Numbered from the stretch's first letter, positions 36,144-46,597 are shown. The stretch is 57,600 bases of DNA from Phocaeicola sp. (GCA_020026175.1 JAHHQV010000011.1:1-57600), one strand, 5' to 3'. Notes: generated by a model from the letters alone, not told the origin. A program made the numbers and translations.

Positions 36144-36230
36144 AAACAAACGCCTAGTCGTTCAAAACAAAACGACTGGTCGTTCGAGACAAAACGCATA
36201 GGCGTTTTAATCAAAACGCCTGTCGGCTTT
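36144..36230. repeat. Tandem palindrome array A, four units at 22-bp spacing
   Basis: Four 12-bp imperfect palindromes start at 36150, 36172, 36194 and 36216, exactly 22 bp apart. They read ACGCCTAGTCGT, ACGACTGGTCGT, ACGCATAGGCGT and ACGCCTGTCGGC. The 10-bp linkers are A/T-rich with AAAA before each core. In the third unit an A:T pair is replaced by C:G on both arms, keeping the palindrome. The array lies between divergent LysE-family and purL genes. I do not recognise it as a named element. Confidence 0.8.
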
Positions 36231-36303
36231 ACTAACAGCATAATGACAAGAAAAAAACCAAGTAATTTTAATATGGAAATTTTCAGTTAAAAACTATAAG
36301 TGT

Positions 36304-39300
36304 ATGATTCTATTTTTCAGAACCCCTAACAACAGTGTGATTGCTACGGAATGCAGTCAGGAAATGAGTGCTGAAGACATCAAAAAATTATGCTGGCTCT
36401 ACAGTGACGCCACTGTAGAGACTGAAGACAATTTGAAAGGATGTTTCGTCGGACCTCGTCGTGAAATGATTACTCCTTGGAGTACAAATGCAGTTGAAAT
36501 CACTCAGAACATGGGATTGAGCGGTATTCGCCGTATAGAAGAGTATTTCCCTGTAAAAGATGAAAATGCTGAACACGACCCTATGCTTCAGCGTATGTAC
36601 AAAGGACTGAACCAGGATATATTCGAAATAAACATCAAGCCTCAGCCTATAGTATATATAGAGAACCTTGAAGAATACAACGAAAAAGAAGGTCTGGCTC
36701 TTTCAAGAGAAGAAATGGACTATCTTATTAAGGTAGAAAAAGATTTAGGAAGAAAACTTACCGACTCTGAAGTTTTCGGTTTCGCACAAATCAACTCAGA
36801 ACATTGTCGTCATAAAATCTTCGGTGGTACTTTCATTATAGACGGACAGGAAATGGAGTCTTCCCTATTCCAGATGATTAAAAAGACTACTCAGGAAAAC
36901 CCTAACAAAATCATATCAGCCTATAAAGACAACGTAGCTTTTGCTGAAGGTCCTGTAGTTGAACAGTTCGCTCCACAAGACCACTCTACCTCAGACTACT
37001 TCATCATAAAAGATATAAAGACAGTTATCTCGCTTAAGGCAGAAACACACAACTTCCCTACTACCGTAGAACCTTTCAACGGTGCCTCTACAGGTACAGG
37101 AGGTGAAATCCGCGACCGTATGGGTGGAGGTAAGGGTTCTTGGCCTATAGCCGGTACTGCTGTATACATGACTTCTTACCCTCGTTCGGAAGAAGGACGC
37201 GAATGGGAAAACATACTTCCTGTACGTGAATGGTTATATCAGACTCCTGAACAGATTCTTATCAAGGCTTCGAATGGTGCTTCAGACTTCGGAAACAAAT
37301 TCGGACAGCCTCTTATCTGTGGTTCTGTACTTACTTTCGAACATCAGGAAAACAACGAAAAATATGCTTACGACAAGGTTATCATGCTTGCCGGAGGTGT
37401 GGGATACGGAACTCAGCGAGACTGCCTGAAAGGTTCTCCTGAAGCAGGAAACGAAGTAGTTGTGCTTGGCGGTGACAACTATCGTATCGGACTTGGAGGT
37501 GGTTCGGTTTCTTCTGTAGAAACAGGACGTTACTCTTCGGGTATCGAACTTAACGCCATACAGCGCGCAAATGCTGAAATGCAGAAACGTGCATACAATG
37601 TGGTACGCTCGCTTTGTGAAGAAGACGAAAACCCTATCGTGTCTATACACGACCACGGTTCGGCAGGTCACGTAAACTGTCTTTCGGAATTGGTGGAAGA
37701 GTGTGGAGGACTTATCCATATGGACAAACTCCCTATAGGCGACGAGACTCTTTCTGCAAAGGAAATCATAGCAAACGAATCTCAGGAACGCATGGGATTG
37801 CTCATTGACGAAAAGGCAATAGAACATGTAAGAAAAATAGCTGAACGCGAACGTGCTCCTATGTACGTAGTGGGTGAAACTACAGGCGACCACCGCTTTG
37901 CTTTCGAACAGGCTGACGGTGTACGTCCGTTCGACTTGGCTGTAGACCAGATGTTCGGCTCTTCTCCTAAAACATACATGATAGACAAGACTGTGGAACG
38001 TAAGTATGAAAACGTATCTTACGATGCAGCAAATATAAACGAATACGTAAGCCGTGTTCTACAGCTTGAAGCTGTTGCTTGTAAGGACTGGTTGACAAAC
38101 AAGGTAGACCGCTCTGTAACAGGTAAGATTGCACGTCAGCAGTGCCAGGGTGAACTTCAGTTGCCATTGAGCGACTGTGGTGTAGTATCGCTCGACTATC
38201 GTGGAAACGCAGGTATTGCTACAGCTATAGGTCATGCTCCACAGGCTGCATTGGCAGACCCTGCTGCCGGTTCGGTACTTGCAGTGTCGGAAGCATTGAC
38301 AAACCTTGTATGGGCTCCATTGGCAGAAGGACTTGACAGCGTGTCGTTGTCGGCCAACTGGATGTGGCCATGCCGCGCTCAGGAAGGTGAAGACGCACGT
38401 CTTTATACAGCAGTAAAGGCATTATCAGATTTCTGCTGCTCACTTCAGATAAACGTACCTACAGGTAAGGACTCGCTTTCTATGACTCAGAAATATCCTA
38501 ACGGAGAAAAAATCGTCAGCCCAGGAACAGTCATCGTTTCAGCAGGCGGTGAAGTTTCTGATGTGAAGAAAGTTGTTTCTCCAGTCATAGTAAACGATGA
38601 GAAATCTACATTCTATCATATCGACTTCAGTTTCGACGAGTTGCGTCTTGGCGGTTCGGCATTTGCACAGAGCCTCAACAAGGTAGGCAGCGACGTTCCT
38701 ACAGTGAAGAACCACGAATATTTCCGTGATGCTTTCTTGGGAGTTCAGGAACTGATAAACAAGGGACTTGTAATGGCAGGTCACGACATTTCGGCAGGTG
38801 GTCTTATCACTACCCTTCTGGAAATGTGTTTTGCCAATACCGAAGGCGGTATGGAGATAGAACTTGACAAGATAAAATGTGATGATATCGTCAAGATATT
38901 GTTTGCCGAAAATCCAGGTATCGTTATACAGGTGGCAGACAAGAACAAATCTGAAGTCAAGAAGATTCTTGAAGATGCAGGCATAGGATTCATCAAACTT
39001 GGTAAACCAACAGAAGAACGCCATATTCTTGTATCAAAAGATGGAGCTACATATCAGTTCGGTATCGACTATCTGCGTGATGTATGGTATTCTACTTCAT
39101 TCTTGATGGACCGTCATCAGAGCATGAACGGATGTGCCAAGAAACGTTTTGAAAACTACAAGCAGCAGCCTGTAGAATTTGTATTTGACAAGTCTTTTAC
39201 AGGTAAGTTGTCGCAATTCGGCCTAGACCCTGACCGTCGTACTCCAAGCGGCATAAAGGCTGCAATCATCCGTGAAAAGGGCACAAACGGAGAACGCGAA

Positions 39301-40008
39301 ATGGCCTACATGCTATATCTTGCAGGATTTGATGTAAAAGACGTGACAATGACCGACCTTATCAGTGGACGCGAAACCCTTGAAGACATTAACATGATAG
39401 TATATTGTGGAGGTTTCTCTAACTCTGACGTTCTTGGTTCTGCTAAAGGATGGGCAGGAAGCTTCTTGTTCAACCCTAAAGCAAAAGCAGCACTCGACAA
39501 CTTCTATGCACGCAAGGACACTCTATCACTAGGTGTATGTAACGGATGCCAGCTGATGATGGAACTTGGACTTATCACCCCTGAAGACGAAAAGAAGGGC
39601 AAGATGCTTCATAATGACTCTCACAAGTTCGAATCAAACTTCCTTGGCGTTACAGTACCAATGAACAGAAGTGTAATGTTCGGCTCTTTAAGTGGATCAA
39701 AACTAGGTATATGGGTAGCTCACGGAGAAGGAAAGTTCTCATTGCCTTATCCAGAAGACCACTACAATGTAGTATTGAAATATTCGTACGACGAATATCC
39801 AGGAAACCCTAATGGTTCGGACTACAGCGTGGCTGGTATAGCGTCTCAAGACGGACGTCATCTTGCAATGATGCCACACTTGGAACGTGCATGTTTCCCT
39901 TGGGAAAACGCATGTTATCCGGCAGAACGTCTAAACTCTGACCAGATAACTCCTTGGATGGAAGCATTTGTCAATGCACGCAAATGGGTTGAAGCAAATA
40001 AGAAATAA
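36304..40008 (+). CDS. purL: Phosphoribosylformylglycinamidine synthase, single-chain
   Basis: The enzyme converts FGAR to FGAM in purine synthesis with glutamine as amide donor. The 1234-aa protein is the large form that fuses PurS-like, PurL and PurQ parts. The ATP-binding region includes SEHCRHKIFGGTF and KAETHNFPTTVEPFNGASTGTGG. The C-terminal class I amidotransferase has its nucleophile in LGVCNGCQLMMELGL and the His/Glu pair in MMPHLERACFPWE. Codon choice (CGT, ACT, GGT) is more biased than in neighbouring genes, as expected for high expression. It stands alone, with its own terminator. Confidence 0.97.
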   Translation: MILFFRTPNNSVIATECSQEMSAEDIKKLCWLYSDATVETEDNLKGCFVGPRREMITPWSTNAVEITQNMGLSGIRRIEEYFPVKDENAEHDPMLQRMYKGLNQDIFEINIKPQPIVYIENLEEYNEKEGLALSREEMDYLIKVEKDLGRKLTDSEVFGFAQINSEHCRHKIFGGTFIIDGQEMESSLFQMIKKTTQENPNKIISAYKDNVAFAEGPVVEQFAPQDHSTSDYFIIKDIKTVISLKAETHNFPTTVEPFNGASTGTGGEIRDRMGGGKGSWPIAGTAVYMTSYPRSEEGREWENILPVREWLYQTPEQILIKASNGASDFGNKFGQPLICGSVLTFEHQENNEKYAYDKVIMLAGGVGYGTQRDCLKGSPEAGNEVVVLGGDNYRIGLGGGSVSSVETGRYSSGIELNAIQRANAEMQKRAYNVVRSLCEEDENPIVSIHDHGSAGHVNCLSELVEECGGLIHMDKLPIGDETLSAKEIIANESQERMGLLIDEKAIEHVRKIAERERAPMYVVGETTGDHRFAFEQADGVRPFDLAVDQMFGSSPKTYMIDKTVERKYENVSYDAANINEYVSRVLQLEAVACKDWLTNKVDRSVTGKIARQQCQGELQLPLSDCGVVSLDYRGNAGIATAIGHAPQAALADPAAGSVLAVSEALTNLVWAPLAEGLDSVSLSANWMWPCRAQEGEDARLYTAVKALSDFCCSLQINVPTGKDSLSMTQKYPNGEKIVSPGTVIVSAGGEVSDVKKVVSPVIVNDEKSTFYHIDFSFDELRLGGSAFAQSLNKVGSDVPTVKNHEYFRDAFLGVQELINKGLVMAGHDISAGGLITTLLEMCFANTEGGMEIELDKIKCDDIVKILFAENPGIVIQVADKNKSEVKKILEDAGIGFIKLGKPTEERHILVSKDGATYQFGIDYLRDVWYSTSFLMDRHQSMNGCAKKRFENYKQQPVEFVFDKSFTGKLSQFGLDPDRRTPSGIKAAIIREKGTNGEREMAYMLYLAGFDVKDVTMTDLISGRETLEDINMIVYCGGFSNSDVLGSAKGWAGSFLFNPKAKAALDNFYARKDTLSLGVCNGCQLMMELGLITPEDEKKGKMLHNDSHKFESNFLGVTVPMNRSVMFGSLSGSKLGIWVAHGEGKFSLPYPEDHYNVVLKYSYDEYPGNPNGSDYSVAGIASQDGRHLAMMPHLERACFPWENACYPAERLNSDQITPWMEAFVNARKWVEANKK

Positions 40009-40030
40009 TCAAATTAAATTATAAACGACT

Positions 40031-40073
40031 AAAGGTTTCTCTTGCAAAAAAGCTTGAGAAACCTTTTTTTTAT
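40031..40073 (+). terminator. Terminator downstream of purL
   Basis: An 11-bp perfect stem AAAGGTTTCTC / GAGAAACCTTT (40031-40041 with 40056-40066) is followed by a long T run. Confidence 0.92.
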
Positions 40074-40142
40074 TTTCATGAAGTTCTTTGATTTACAATC
40101 ATTTTTAACGACATTTGCAAAATAACAATTATAAAGCAAAGA

Positions 40143-43100
40143 ATGTTCAACAAATTACTCATAACATATTGTCTGCTTTTATTGTGCTCTATAAAAGCCA
40201 ACTCACAGGTATTCAAATATATAGACATGAAAGACGGACTGAGCAGTCGCAGAGTTCTATCAATCGTACAAGGATCACAAGACTATATGTGGATACTTAC
40301 ACACAAAGGTGTGGACAGATTTGATGGAATACACTTCAATCACTATAAAATCACAAGAAATGGAAAAGCAGTAAACTTCTATCCTAACATCAACCAACTT
40401 CTTGTTGACAAGAACAAAGTACTTTGGGAATACGGAAAAGACGGACTGGTATTCTACTACAACGAACAGAAAGACTCTTTCCAACAGGTATTCGATGTAA
40501 GAACAGAATACAAGGAACTGAAGCATGTACCTATAAACTATACCTTTTTTGACAGTAACAATACGATATGGTTCAGCTTCGGTAAATCTATAGTACTGTT
40601 CAACACCGATACGAGGAAAAGCAAATACATCTCTAAAGGAATTACAGAAGATATCATAGGTATAACCGAAGGAAACAACAAAGAATTCTATTTCACTACC
40701 GGAAAGAACATCTATAAAATAAAGACAAATGGAAACAATCATTACGAAACAGAAAAAATAAATATCGGAATAGACTATTTTACAAACTATATTTACTATC
40801 ACAAGGAAACGGACTTGATAGCCATAAGTACACTTCTCAACGGACTGTATATATACAATCCATCAACATCACAGATACGCCATCTGGAAAATTATCCTAA
40901 CGATATATATATAAACACAATAAAGCCAAATTATAAAAATACAGACGAAATACTGATAGCCACCGACGGAGATGGAGTATACAAACTGAATCCAAAGACA
41001 AAAAAACTGTCTCATTTCCTTAAAGAGGACTACAACAGTTCCAACAAGATGAATGGAAGCATCATAAAGGATGTATGTATAGACAAATCAAACAGAATAT
41101 GGAGTGTGATATACCCCACAGGAATTACTATCTACTCGGAACAATACAAGCCATTCGAATGGATAAGACACTCTAAAGGCACCGACAATTCACTCATTGA
41201 TGACAGGATAAACGGTATAATAGAAGACTCGGAAGGTGATATATGGTTTGCCACTACCAACGGAGTAAGCTGCTATAACATAAATAACGAGACATGGAAG
41301 AATTTTTTTTTACAAAACTCAAAAGATATGCATAACAACAACCGCATATTCATATCGCTATGCGAGTATAAGCCTGGATTGATACTTGCAGGAGGATATA
41401 TGTCTGGCATTTATCAGATAAACAAAAGGACAGGCAAAATAAACTATTTTGCACACCCAGCAAACTCTGAAAAGAATCCAGACAAATACATCAGAAGTAT
41501 AATAAAAGACTCAGATGAAATAGTTTGGAGAGGGGGATTCTACTCTCTGAAATCGTATGATGACAAGACCAAGAAAACGGAAACATATAATACAACATAC
41601 CCTATAACATGCCTGAAAGAGAAAGACAAGCATACAATCTGGATAGGTACGATAAACGGAATGTATATATTGGACAAGCGCAAAAAGAAACTTGAAAAAT
41701 ATGACATGACTTTCCAGACGGGATGTATCAACTCGATATATCAAACGGAAGACGGACTGATGACATATATAGGAACGTATGGGAACGGAATATTCTCTAT
41801 AAACAACCAAACAAATGAAAAAAAGAATTATAATATAGAGAATAGCGGACTGATAACAAACAACATATACAGCCTGTCACCTAACAGATATGATGACATT
41901 ATAATAGGCACAGAAAACGGACTGTCGCTGTTCGACATAAATAATGGTTCATTTACAAACTGGACAAAGGAACAAGGACTGGCCGTAAATAATTTCAATC
42001 AGAATGCTTCTGTAAGAACAAAAAGCGGACGTATCTTTTTTGGAAGTGACGAAGGAGCTATATTGTTATCAGACAGTATAAAACTCCCTAAACAATTCTC
42101 TTCGCACATGATATTCGATAACTTGAGTATCATGTATAAAACCGTACACCCTAATGAAAAAGGTTCACCACTTACAAAAAATCTTAACCAGACATCACTG
42201 ATAGAACTTGATTATGACCAAAATACTTTCTCGATGGATATAACATCAATAAACTATGACAATCCATCAAATATATACTACAGTTGGAAACTGGAAGGTT
42301 TCTTCGACAAGTGGTCCGAACCTAGTGAAAACAACTCTATCAGATACACCAACATATCTCCAGGAAAATATAACCTGAAGATAAGGGCCATGTTGCTTGA
42401 TAACAAACAGCTTTTGGAAGAAAGGTCGATCAAAATAATAGTAAAACCACCTTTCTGGCTTACTATATGGGCTTTCCTCCTATATATAATCATTATCATA
42501 AGTACTACTTATGCTTTTCTGAGGTATAAGATTATTCAAAAAGACAGAAAAGCTTCACAAGAAAAAATCAATTTCTTCATACAGACCGCACATGATATAC
42601 GTACGCCACTCACTCTGATAAAAGCTCCTTTGGGAGAAATTCTGAAAAAGGAACAGTTGTCGGATGAAGGATTGACAAATATAAATCTTGCCATACAGAA
42701 CACAGACAATCTCTCAGAACTTGCCAACAAACTGATGAATTTCCAGAAAGAAGAGCTGTACAGTTCTAAAGTTACAGTGTGCGAAATGGAACTAAACTCT
42801 TATATTAAAGAGTATCTCATCCCTTTTTATAGCTATGCAGAACAAAAGGACCTGTCGCTTATTTTCGAAAGCAATTTCGAGAAGTTGAATGTATGGATAG
42901 ACAAAAACAAAATGGATGCTGTTTTGAGAAATCTACTTTCAAACGCACTGAAATATACTCCTAAAAAGGGAATTGTAAAAGTAAAGACTGAGCATAACAG
43001 GAATAACTGGATGGTCACAATATCGGATACAGGAATAGGTATATCTAAAAATGATCAGAAAAAGTTGTTCAAATATTTGTTCAGAGGGAGCAATACTACC

Positions 43101-44171
43101 AACCAGCTAATAACAGGCTCGGGCATAGGTATGTTACTGACATGGAGACTCATACAAAGCCATAAAGGGAAAATATCATATACAAGTTCTGAAAACAGTG
43201 GAACAAGTTTCTATCTGTCTTTCCCGATAAAAAGCAAAAAGTATATTTATAAGGAAAACGCATCGAATGAAACTACTGATTATGACGTTTCTGACACGAT
43301 AATAAATGAAAGTCCGTCTCTTTTACCATTGATAGACATAAAGAAGAAACAGACTGCAAGCAATTCTCCATATATATTGATAGTGGAGGATAATAACTCT
43401 TTGCGAAATTTTCTTGTAAAATCTCTGTCGGACAACTATGTTACGGAAGGAGTGGAAAATGGTGCAGAAGCACTCGACGTTATAAAACAAAGACAACCGG
43501 ACTTAATTATTTCGGATATAATGATGCCTGTAATGAATGGATATGAACTATGTAAAAACATAAAGGGAAATGTCAATACCAGTCATATACCGTTCATCAT
43601 GCTTACTGCTCTTGGAGAGAAAAAGGATATCATTTCAGGTCTGGAAACAAAGGCAGACTTGTATATAGTGAAACCTTTCGACCTGATGGTGCTTAAAGCA
43701 AACATAAGCAACATTATAGAAAACAGAGACCTGATAAGAAAAAAAATACAGAAACTGATTACTTCACTGCCACAAAGTACAAGTAACGGAAACGATATTT
43801 CTTCAATCATTGATGACACACCTAAAATGATGTCGAAACTTGATGATGAATTCATACAGAAAGTTACAGAACTGATAAAGGATGGGCTAGGAAAAGGCTT
43901 GAATGTAGATACACTATGTGCAGCCGTCAATATGAGCAGAACCAGTTTCTACAACAAAATTAAAGGGCTCACCGGAGCTTCTCCTGCCGAAATGATAAGA
44001 GAAATAAGAATGAAAGAAGCAGCCTATCTGCTGAAGACACACAAATACACAGTGTACGAAGTATCTGATATGATGGGGTTTGCAGACCCTAAATATTTCA
44101 CTGATACATTCAAGAAGTATTACGGAGTTCCACCAAGTATATATATGAAATCACAGGATGGTGAATTTTAA
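40143..44171 (+). CDS. Hybrid two-component system sensor/regulator (HTCS)
   Basis: The 1342-aa single-chain sensor and regulator has these parts in order. A signal peptide (about 1-22) is followed by a periplasmic region of reg_prop beta-propeller repeats (for example DSEGDIWFATTNGVSCYN, TIWIGTINGMYIL). Next come a Y_Y_Y domain near 690-760, a membrane helix (LTIWAFLLYIIIIISTTYAFL), a histidine kinase with H817 in TAHDIRTPLTLIKAP and an ATPase domain (DTGIGISKNDQKKLF), a receiver with D1125 in IISDIMMPVMNGYE, and an AraC-type HTH at the C-terminus. HTCS proteins usually control glycan-utilisation loci, but no susC/susD pair is adjacent. The next genes, a chromate-transporter pair, start 38 nt downstream. 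Confidence 0.93.
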   Translation: MFNKLLITYCLLLLCSIKANSQVFKYIDMKDGLSSRRVLSIVQGSQDYMWILTHKGVDRFDGIHFNHYKITRNGKAVNFYPNINQLLVDKNKVLWEYGKDGLVFYYNEQKDSFQQVFDVRTEYKELKHVPINYTFFDSNNTIWFSFGKSIVLFNTDTRKSKYISKGITEDIIGITEGNNKEFYFTTGKNIYKIKTNGNNHYETEKINIGIDYFTNYIYYHKETDLIAISTLLNGLYIYNPSTSQIRHLENYPNDIYINTIKPNYKNTDEILIATDGDGVYKLNPKTKKLSHFLKEDYNSSNKMNGSIIKDVCIDKSNRIWSVIYPTGITIYSEQYKPFEWIRHSKGTDNSLIDDRINGIIEDSEGDIWFATTNGVSCYNINNETWKNFFLQNSKDMHNNNRIFISLCEYKPGLILAGGYMSGIYQINKRTGKINYFAHPANSEKNPDKYIRSIIKDSDEIVWRGGFYSLKSYDDKTKKTETYNTTYPITCLKEKDKHTIWIGTINGMYILDKRKKKLEKYDMTFQTGCINSIYQTEDGLMTYIGTYGNGIFSINNQTNEKKNYNIENSGLITNNIYSLSPNRYDDIIIGTENGLSLFDINNGSFTNWTKEQGLAVNNFNQNASVRTKSGRIFFGSDEGAILLSDSIKLPKQFSSHMIFDNLSIMYKTVHPNEKGSPLTKNLNQTSLIELDYDQNTFSMDITSINYDNPSNIYYSWKLEGFFDKWSEPSENNSIRYTNISPGKYNLKIRAMLLDNKQLLEERSIKIIVKPPFWLTIWAFLLYIIIIISTTYAFLRYKIIQKDRKASQEKINFFIQTAHDIRTPLTLIKAPLGEILKKEQLSDEGLTNINLAIQNTDNLSELANKLMNFQKEELYSSKVTVCEMELNSYIKEYLIPFYSYAEQKDLSLIFESNFEKLNVWIDKNKMDAVLRNLLSNALKYTPKKGIVKVKTEHNRNNWMVTISDTGIGISKNDQKKLFKYLFRGSNTTNQLITGSGIGMLLTWRLIQSHKGKISYTSSENSGTSFYLSFPIKSKKYIYKENASNETTDYDVSDTIINESPSLLPLIDIKKKQTASNSPYILIVEDNNSLRNFLVKSLSDNYVTEGVENGAEALDVIKQRQPDLIISDIMMPVMNGYELCKNIKGNVNTSHIPFIMLTALGEKKDIISGLETKADLYIVKPFDLMVLKANISNIIENRDLIRKKIQKLITSLPQSTSNGNDISSIIDDTPKMMSKLDDEFIQKVTELIKDGLGKGLNVDTLCAAVNMSRTSFYNKIKGLTGASPAEMIREIRMKEAAYLLKTHKYTVYEVSDMMGFADPKYFTDTFKKYYGVPPSIYMKSQDGEF

Positions 44172-44208
44172 AATAGGAATATATAACACCCCAAAAAACA
44201 GAATAACT

Positions 44209-44754
44209 ATGTCTTTCTATCTTGATTCGTTCATAACATTTTTCAGAATAGGACTATTCACTATAGGAGGGGGATATGCCATGATACCTCTTATAGAAAA
44301 CGAAATAGTTGATAAAAGGAAATGGATTAATAAAAAGGATTTCCTGGACTTGCTGGCACTGGCACAAACTGCACCTGGAATATTTGCTGTAAACATAGCT
44401 ATTTTCATAGGCTACAAACTGCACAAATTCTGGGGCGCTTTCATCATGACAATGGGAACCATTTTGCCTTCATTCTTGATTATACTCGCTATAGCTCTTT
44501 TCTTCCGGCAATTTCAACATATTGAAATAATAGAAAAGATATTCATGGGGATAAGGCCTGGAGTTGTGGCACTCATAGCTGTACCTACTTTCAAAATGGC
44601 TAAGTCTGCAAACATCAACATATATAATGTATGGATACCGATACTATCGGCCCTACTTATATGGCTGCTGGGAGTATCTCCCATATACATTATTATACTT
44701 TCTGGATTAGGAGGATATATGTATGGAACGTTTATCAGTAAAAAGAGGAGGTAG
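44209..44754 (+). CDS. Chromate transporter, short-chain CHR subunit 1
   Basis: The start at 44209 (MSFYLDSFITFFRIG) gives 181 aa. An upstream in-frame ATG at 44158 would overlap the HTCS gene. CHR motifs are clear: FFRIGLFTIGGGYAMIPLIENEIVDKRKW and LALAQTAPGIFAVNIAIFIGYK, followed by several hydrophobic segments. Short-chain CHR proteins work as pairs with opposite topology, and the second subunit starts 6 nt after this stop. Substrate could be chromate, sulfate or another anion. Confidence 0.88.
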   Translation: MSFYLDSFITFFRIGLFTIGGGYAMIPLIENEIVDKRKWINKKDFLDLLALAQTAPGIFAVNIAIFIGYKLHKFWGAFIMTMGTILPSFLIILAIALFFRQFQHIEIIEKIFMGIRPGVVALIAVPTFKMAKSANINIYNVWIPILSALLIWLLGVSPIYIIILSGLGGYMYGTFISKKRR

Positions 44755-44760
44755 AAAGTT

Positions 44761-45324
44761 ATGATTTTTCTTCAATTATTCTATACGTTTTTTAAAATAG
44801 GACTTTTCGGATTCGGAGGAGGGTATGCCATGCTCTCCATGATACAAGGTGAGGTGGTAACAAGATATGAATGGCTAAGTTCGTCCGAATTTACAGATAT
44901 TGTAGCTATCAGTCAAATGACTCCCGGACCAATAGGAATTAATTCTGCTACATATGTGGGATATACAGCTATAGTAAATGCAGGATACTCACATGGAATA
45001 GGGATTGTGGGGTCTGTTATAGCTACATTTTCAGTAGTGCTTCCATCATTCATTTTGATGATTCTTATAAGCAGGTTTTTCATAAGATACCAGAAACACA
45101 AGTCAGTTTCTTATATATTCAGCGGACTGAGACCTGGTATAGTGGGATTACTTGCCGCTGCCGCACTTATACTTATAAATAAAGAGAATTTCGGTAACGA
45201 CTATCTATCTGTCATAACAAGTACTATTATTTTCATTTCAGTATTTATAGCATCCTACAAGTACAGGTTAAACCCTATACTACTGATTATACTATGTGGT
45301 ATTGCAGGTGGATTGATATATTGA
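44761..45324 (+). CDS. Chromate transporter, short-chain CHR subunit 2
   Basis: This 187-aa protein repeats the same fold as its neighbour: FFKIGLFGFGGGYAMLSMIQGEVV and AISQMTPGPIGINSATYVGY, with about five to six hydrophobic segments. The pair together equals one full-length ChrA. It is probably co-transcribed with subunit 1 and perhaps with the HTCS gene upstream. Confidence 0.88.
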   Translation: MIFLQLFYTFFKIGLFGFGGGYAMLSMIQGEVVTRYEWLSSSEFTDIVAISQMTPGPIGINSATYVGYTAIVNAGYSHGIGIVGSVIATFSVVLPSFILMILISRFFIRYQKHKSVSYIFSGLRPGIVGLLAAAALILINKENFGNDYLSVITSTIIFISVFIASYKYRLNPILLIILCGIAGGLIY

Positions 45325-45451
45325 TTTATATACATTGATAAATAAATTCTATATATATTTACAATACATTGATACAAATAGTTTATTACTAAAAATACTG
45401 CTATTATTAAGACCTATATAATTCACAATAGAAATTTACAACAATAGAAAA

Positions 45452-46597
45452 ATGCCAATAAGACAATCATACATCAACATTACAGCTGCAACAATGTTTC
45501 TTTTTTTATGTGCATGCAGCAATAGAAACAATACAACACAATATAGCGTTACAGGTGCTGATACATTGCACATGAAATATGCCGAAAATATAAAGATTAT
45601 AAACTATAAAGATTTTACAAAAGTAGAACTGCGCAATCCTTGGGATACACTGAAGATACTCCATTCATATATTCTTGTAGAGAAATCAAAGCCCCTACCC
45701 GAAGAACTACCAAGAGGAAGCATTGTGAGAACACCGATAAACAAGGCTCTGATCTATTCGTCAGTACATTGTTCTGTGTTCAATGAACTTGATGCTTCTC
45801 AATCCATAGCAGGAGTATGCGATATAAAATACATAAATCTCGATTTCATTAAAGAAAGGAAAGCAAACAACTCTTTAACTAATTGTGGTTCAAGCCTTAA
45901 CCCTGATATAGAAAAGATTATAGACTTGAATCCGGATGCCATATTGTTATCTCCATTTGAAAACAGTGGTGGATATGGACGTATAGAAAAGCTTGAAATA
46001 CCAATCATTGAATGTGCAGATTATGTAGAGACAAGTCCGCTTGGACGTGCTGAATGGATAAAATTTTTCGGACTTCTGACAGGAAAAGAAAAAGAGGCAA
46101 ATCTTATCTTCAGCAAAATAGAAGAAGAATACAACTCTATAAAAGAAAAAGCAAGACAGACCAAGAAACGGCCTACCGTAATAACTGAAATGAAATATAA
46201 TTCGGCATGGTATGTTCCGGGAGGACAAAGTACCATTGCCAGATTACTTGCGGATGCCGGAGCCGACTATATCTTCAAATTTACAAAGGGAAGCGGTTCT
46301 GTTCCTCTCTCCTTCGAAACCGTACTCGATAAAGGGCATAATGCCGATTTCTGGCTCATAAAGTATAACCAAAAGTCAGAGAAAACTTATTCAGAGATTG
46401 CAGCCGACTATGCTCCATACTGTAATTTTGCTGCTTGGAAAAACAAGAAGATATATGCATGCAACACTGCATACGTGAGATATTATGAGGACACTCCATT
46501 TCATCCTGAGAAACTGCTGAATGACCTTGCATGCATATTCCATCCTGAATTGTCTGAAAGCACAAAGACTTCATTCTACTCTCCTTTGAAAGAATGA
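45452..46597 (+). CDS. ABC transporter substrate-binding lipoprotein (BtuF/FecB type)
   Basis: The 381-aa protein has a lipoprotein signal (FLFLCAC with C22 as the lipidated residue) and two lobes of the helical-backbone periplasmic-binding fold. Recognisable stretches are QSIAGVCDIKYINLDFIKERK, NPDIEKIIDLNPDAILLSPFE, NSAWYVPGGQSTIARLLADAGADYIF and YAPYCNFAAWKNKKIYACNT. It begins a three-gene importer operon with a FecCD permease and an ATPase. Cargo may be cobalamin, heme or a siderophore. No cobalamin riboswitch is visible in the 127-nt upstream gap. Confidence 0.87.
   Translation: MPIRQSYINITAATMFLFLCACSNRNNTTQYSVTGADTLHMKYAENIKIINYKDFTKVELRNPWDTLKILHSYILVEKSKPLPEELPRGSIVRTPINKALIYSSVHCSVFNELDASQSIAGVCDIKYINLDFIKERKANNSLTNCGSSLNPDIEKIIDLNPDAILLSPFENSGGYGRIEKLEIPIIECADYVETSPLGRAEWIKFFGLLTGKEKEANLIFSKIEEEYNSIKEKARQTKKRPTVITEMKYNSAWYVPGGQSTIARLLADAGADYIFKFTKGSGSVPLSFETVLDKGHNADFWLIKYNQKSEKTYSEIAADYAPYCNFAAWKNKKIYACNTAYVRYYEDTPFHPEKLLNDLACIFHPELSESTKTSFYSPLKE

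Noticed and set aside
36144..36230. A mini CRISPR array
   Set aside because: The whole 22-bp period repeats, with no unique spacers; each core is a palindrome.
40021..40035. A single ACGACTA motif as a third copy of the palindrome repeat
   Set aside because: Only one half-site is present, without symmetry or 22-bp periodicity.
45325..45451. Cobalamin riboswitch upstream of the BtuF-like gene
   Set aside because: The 127-nt gap is plain AT-rich sequence with no B12-box-like element.
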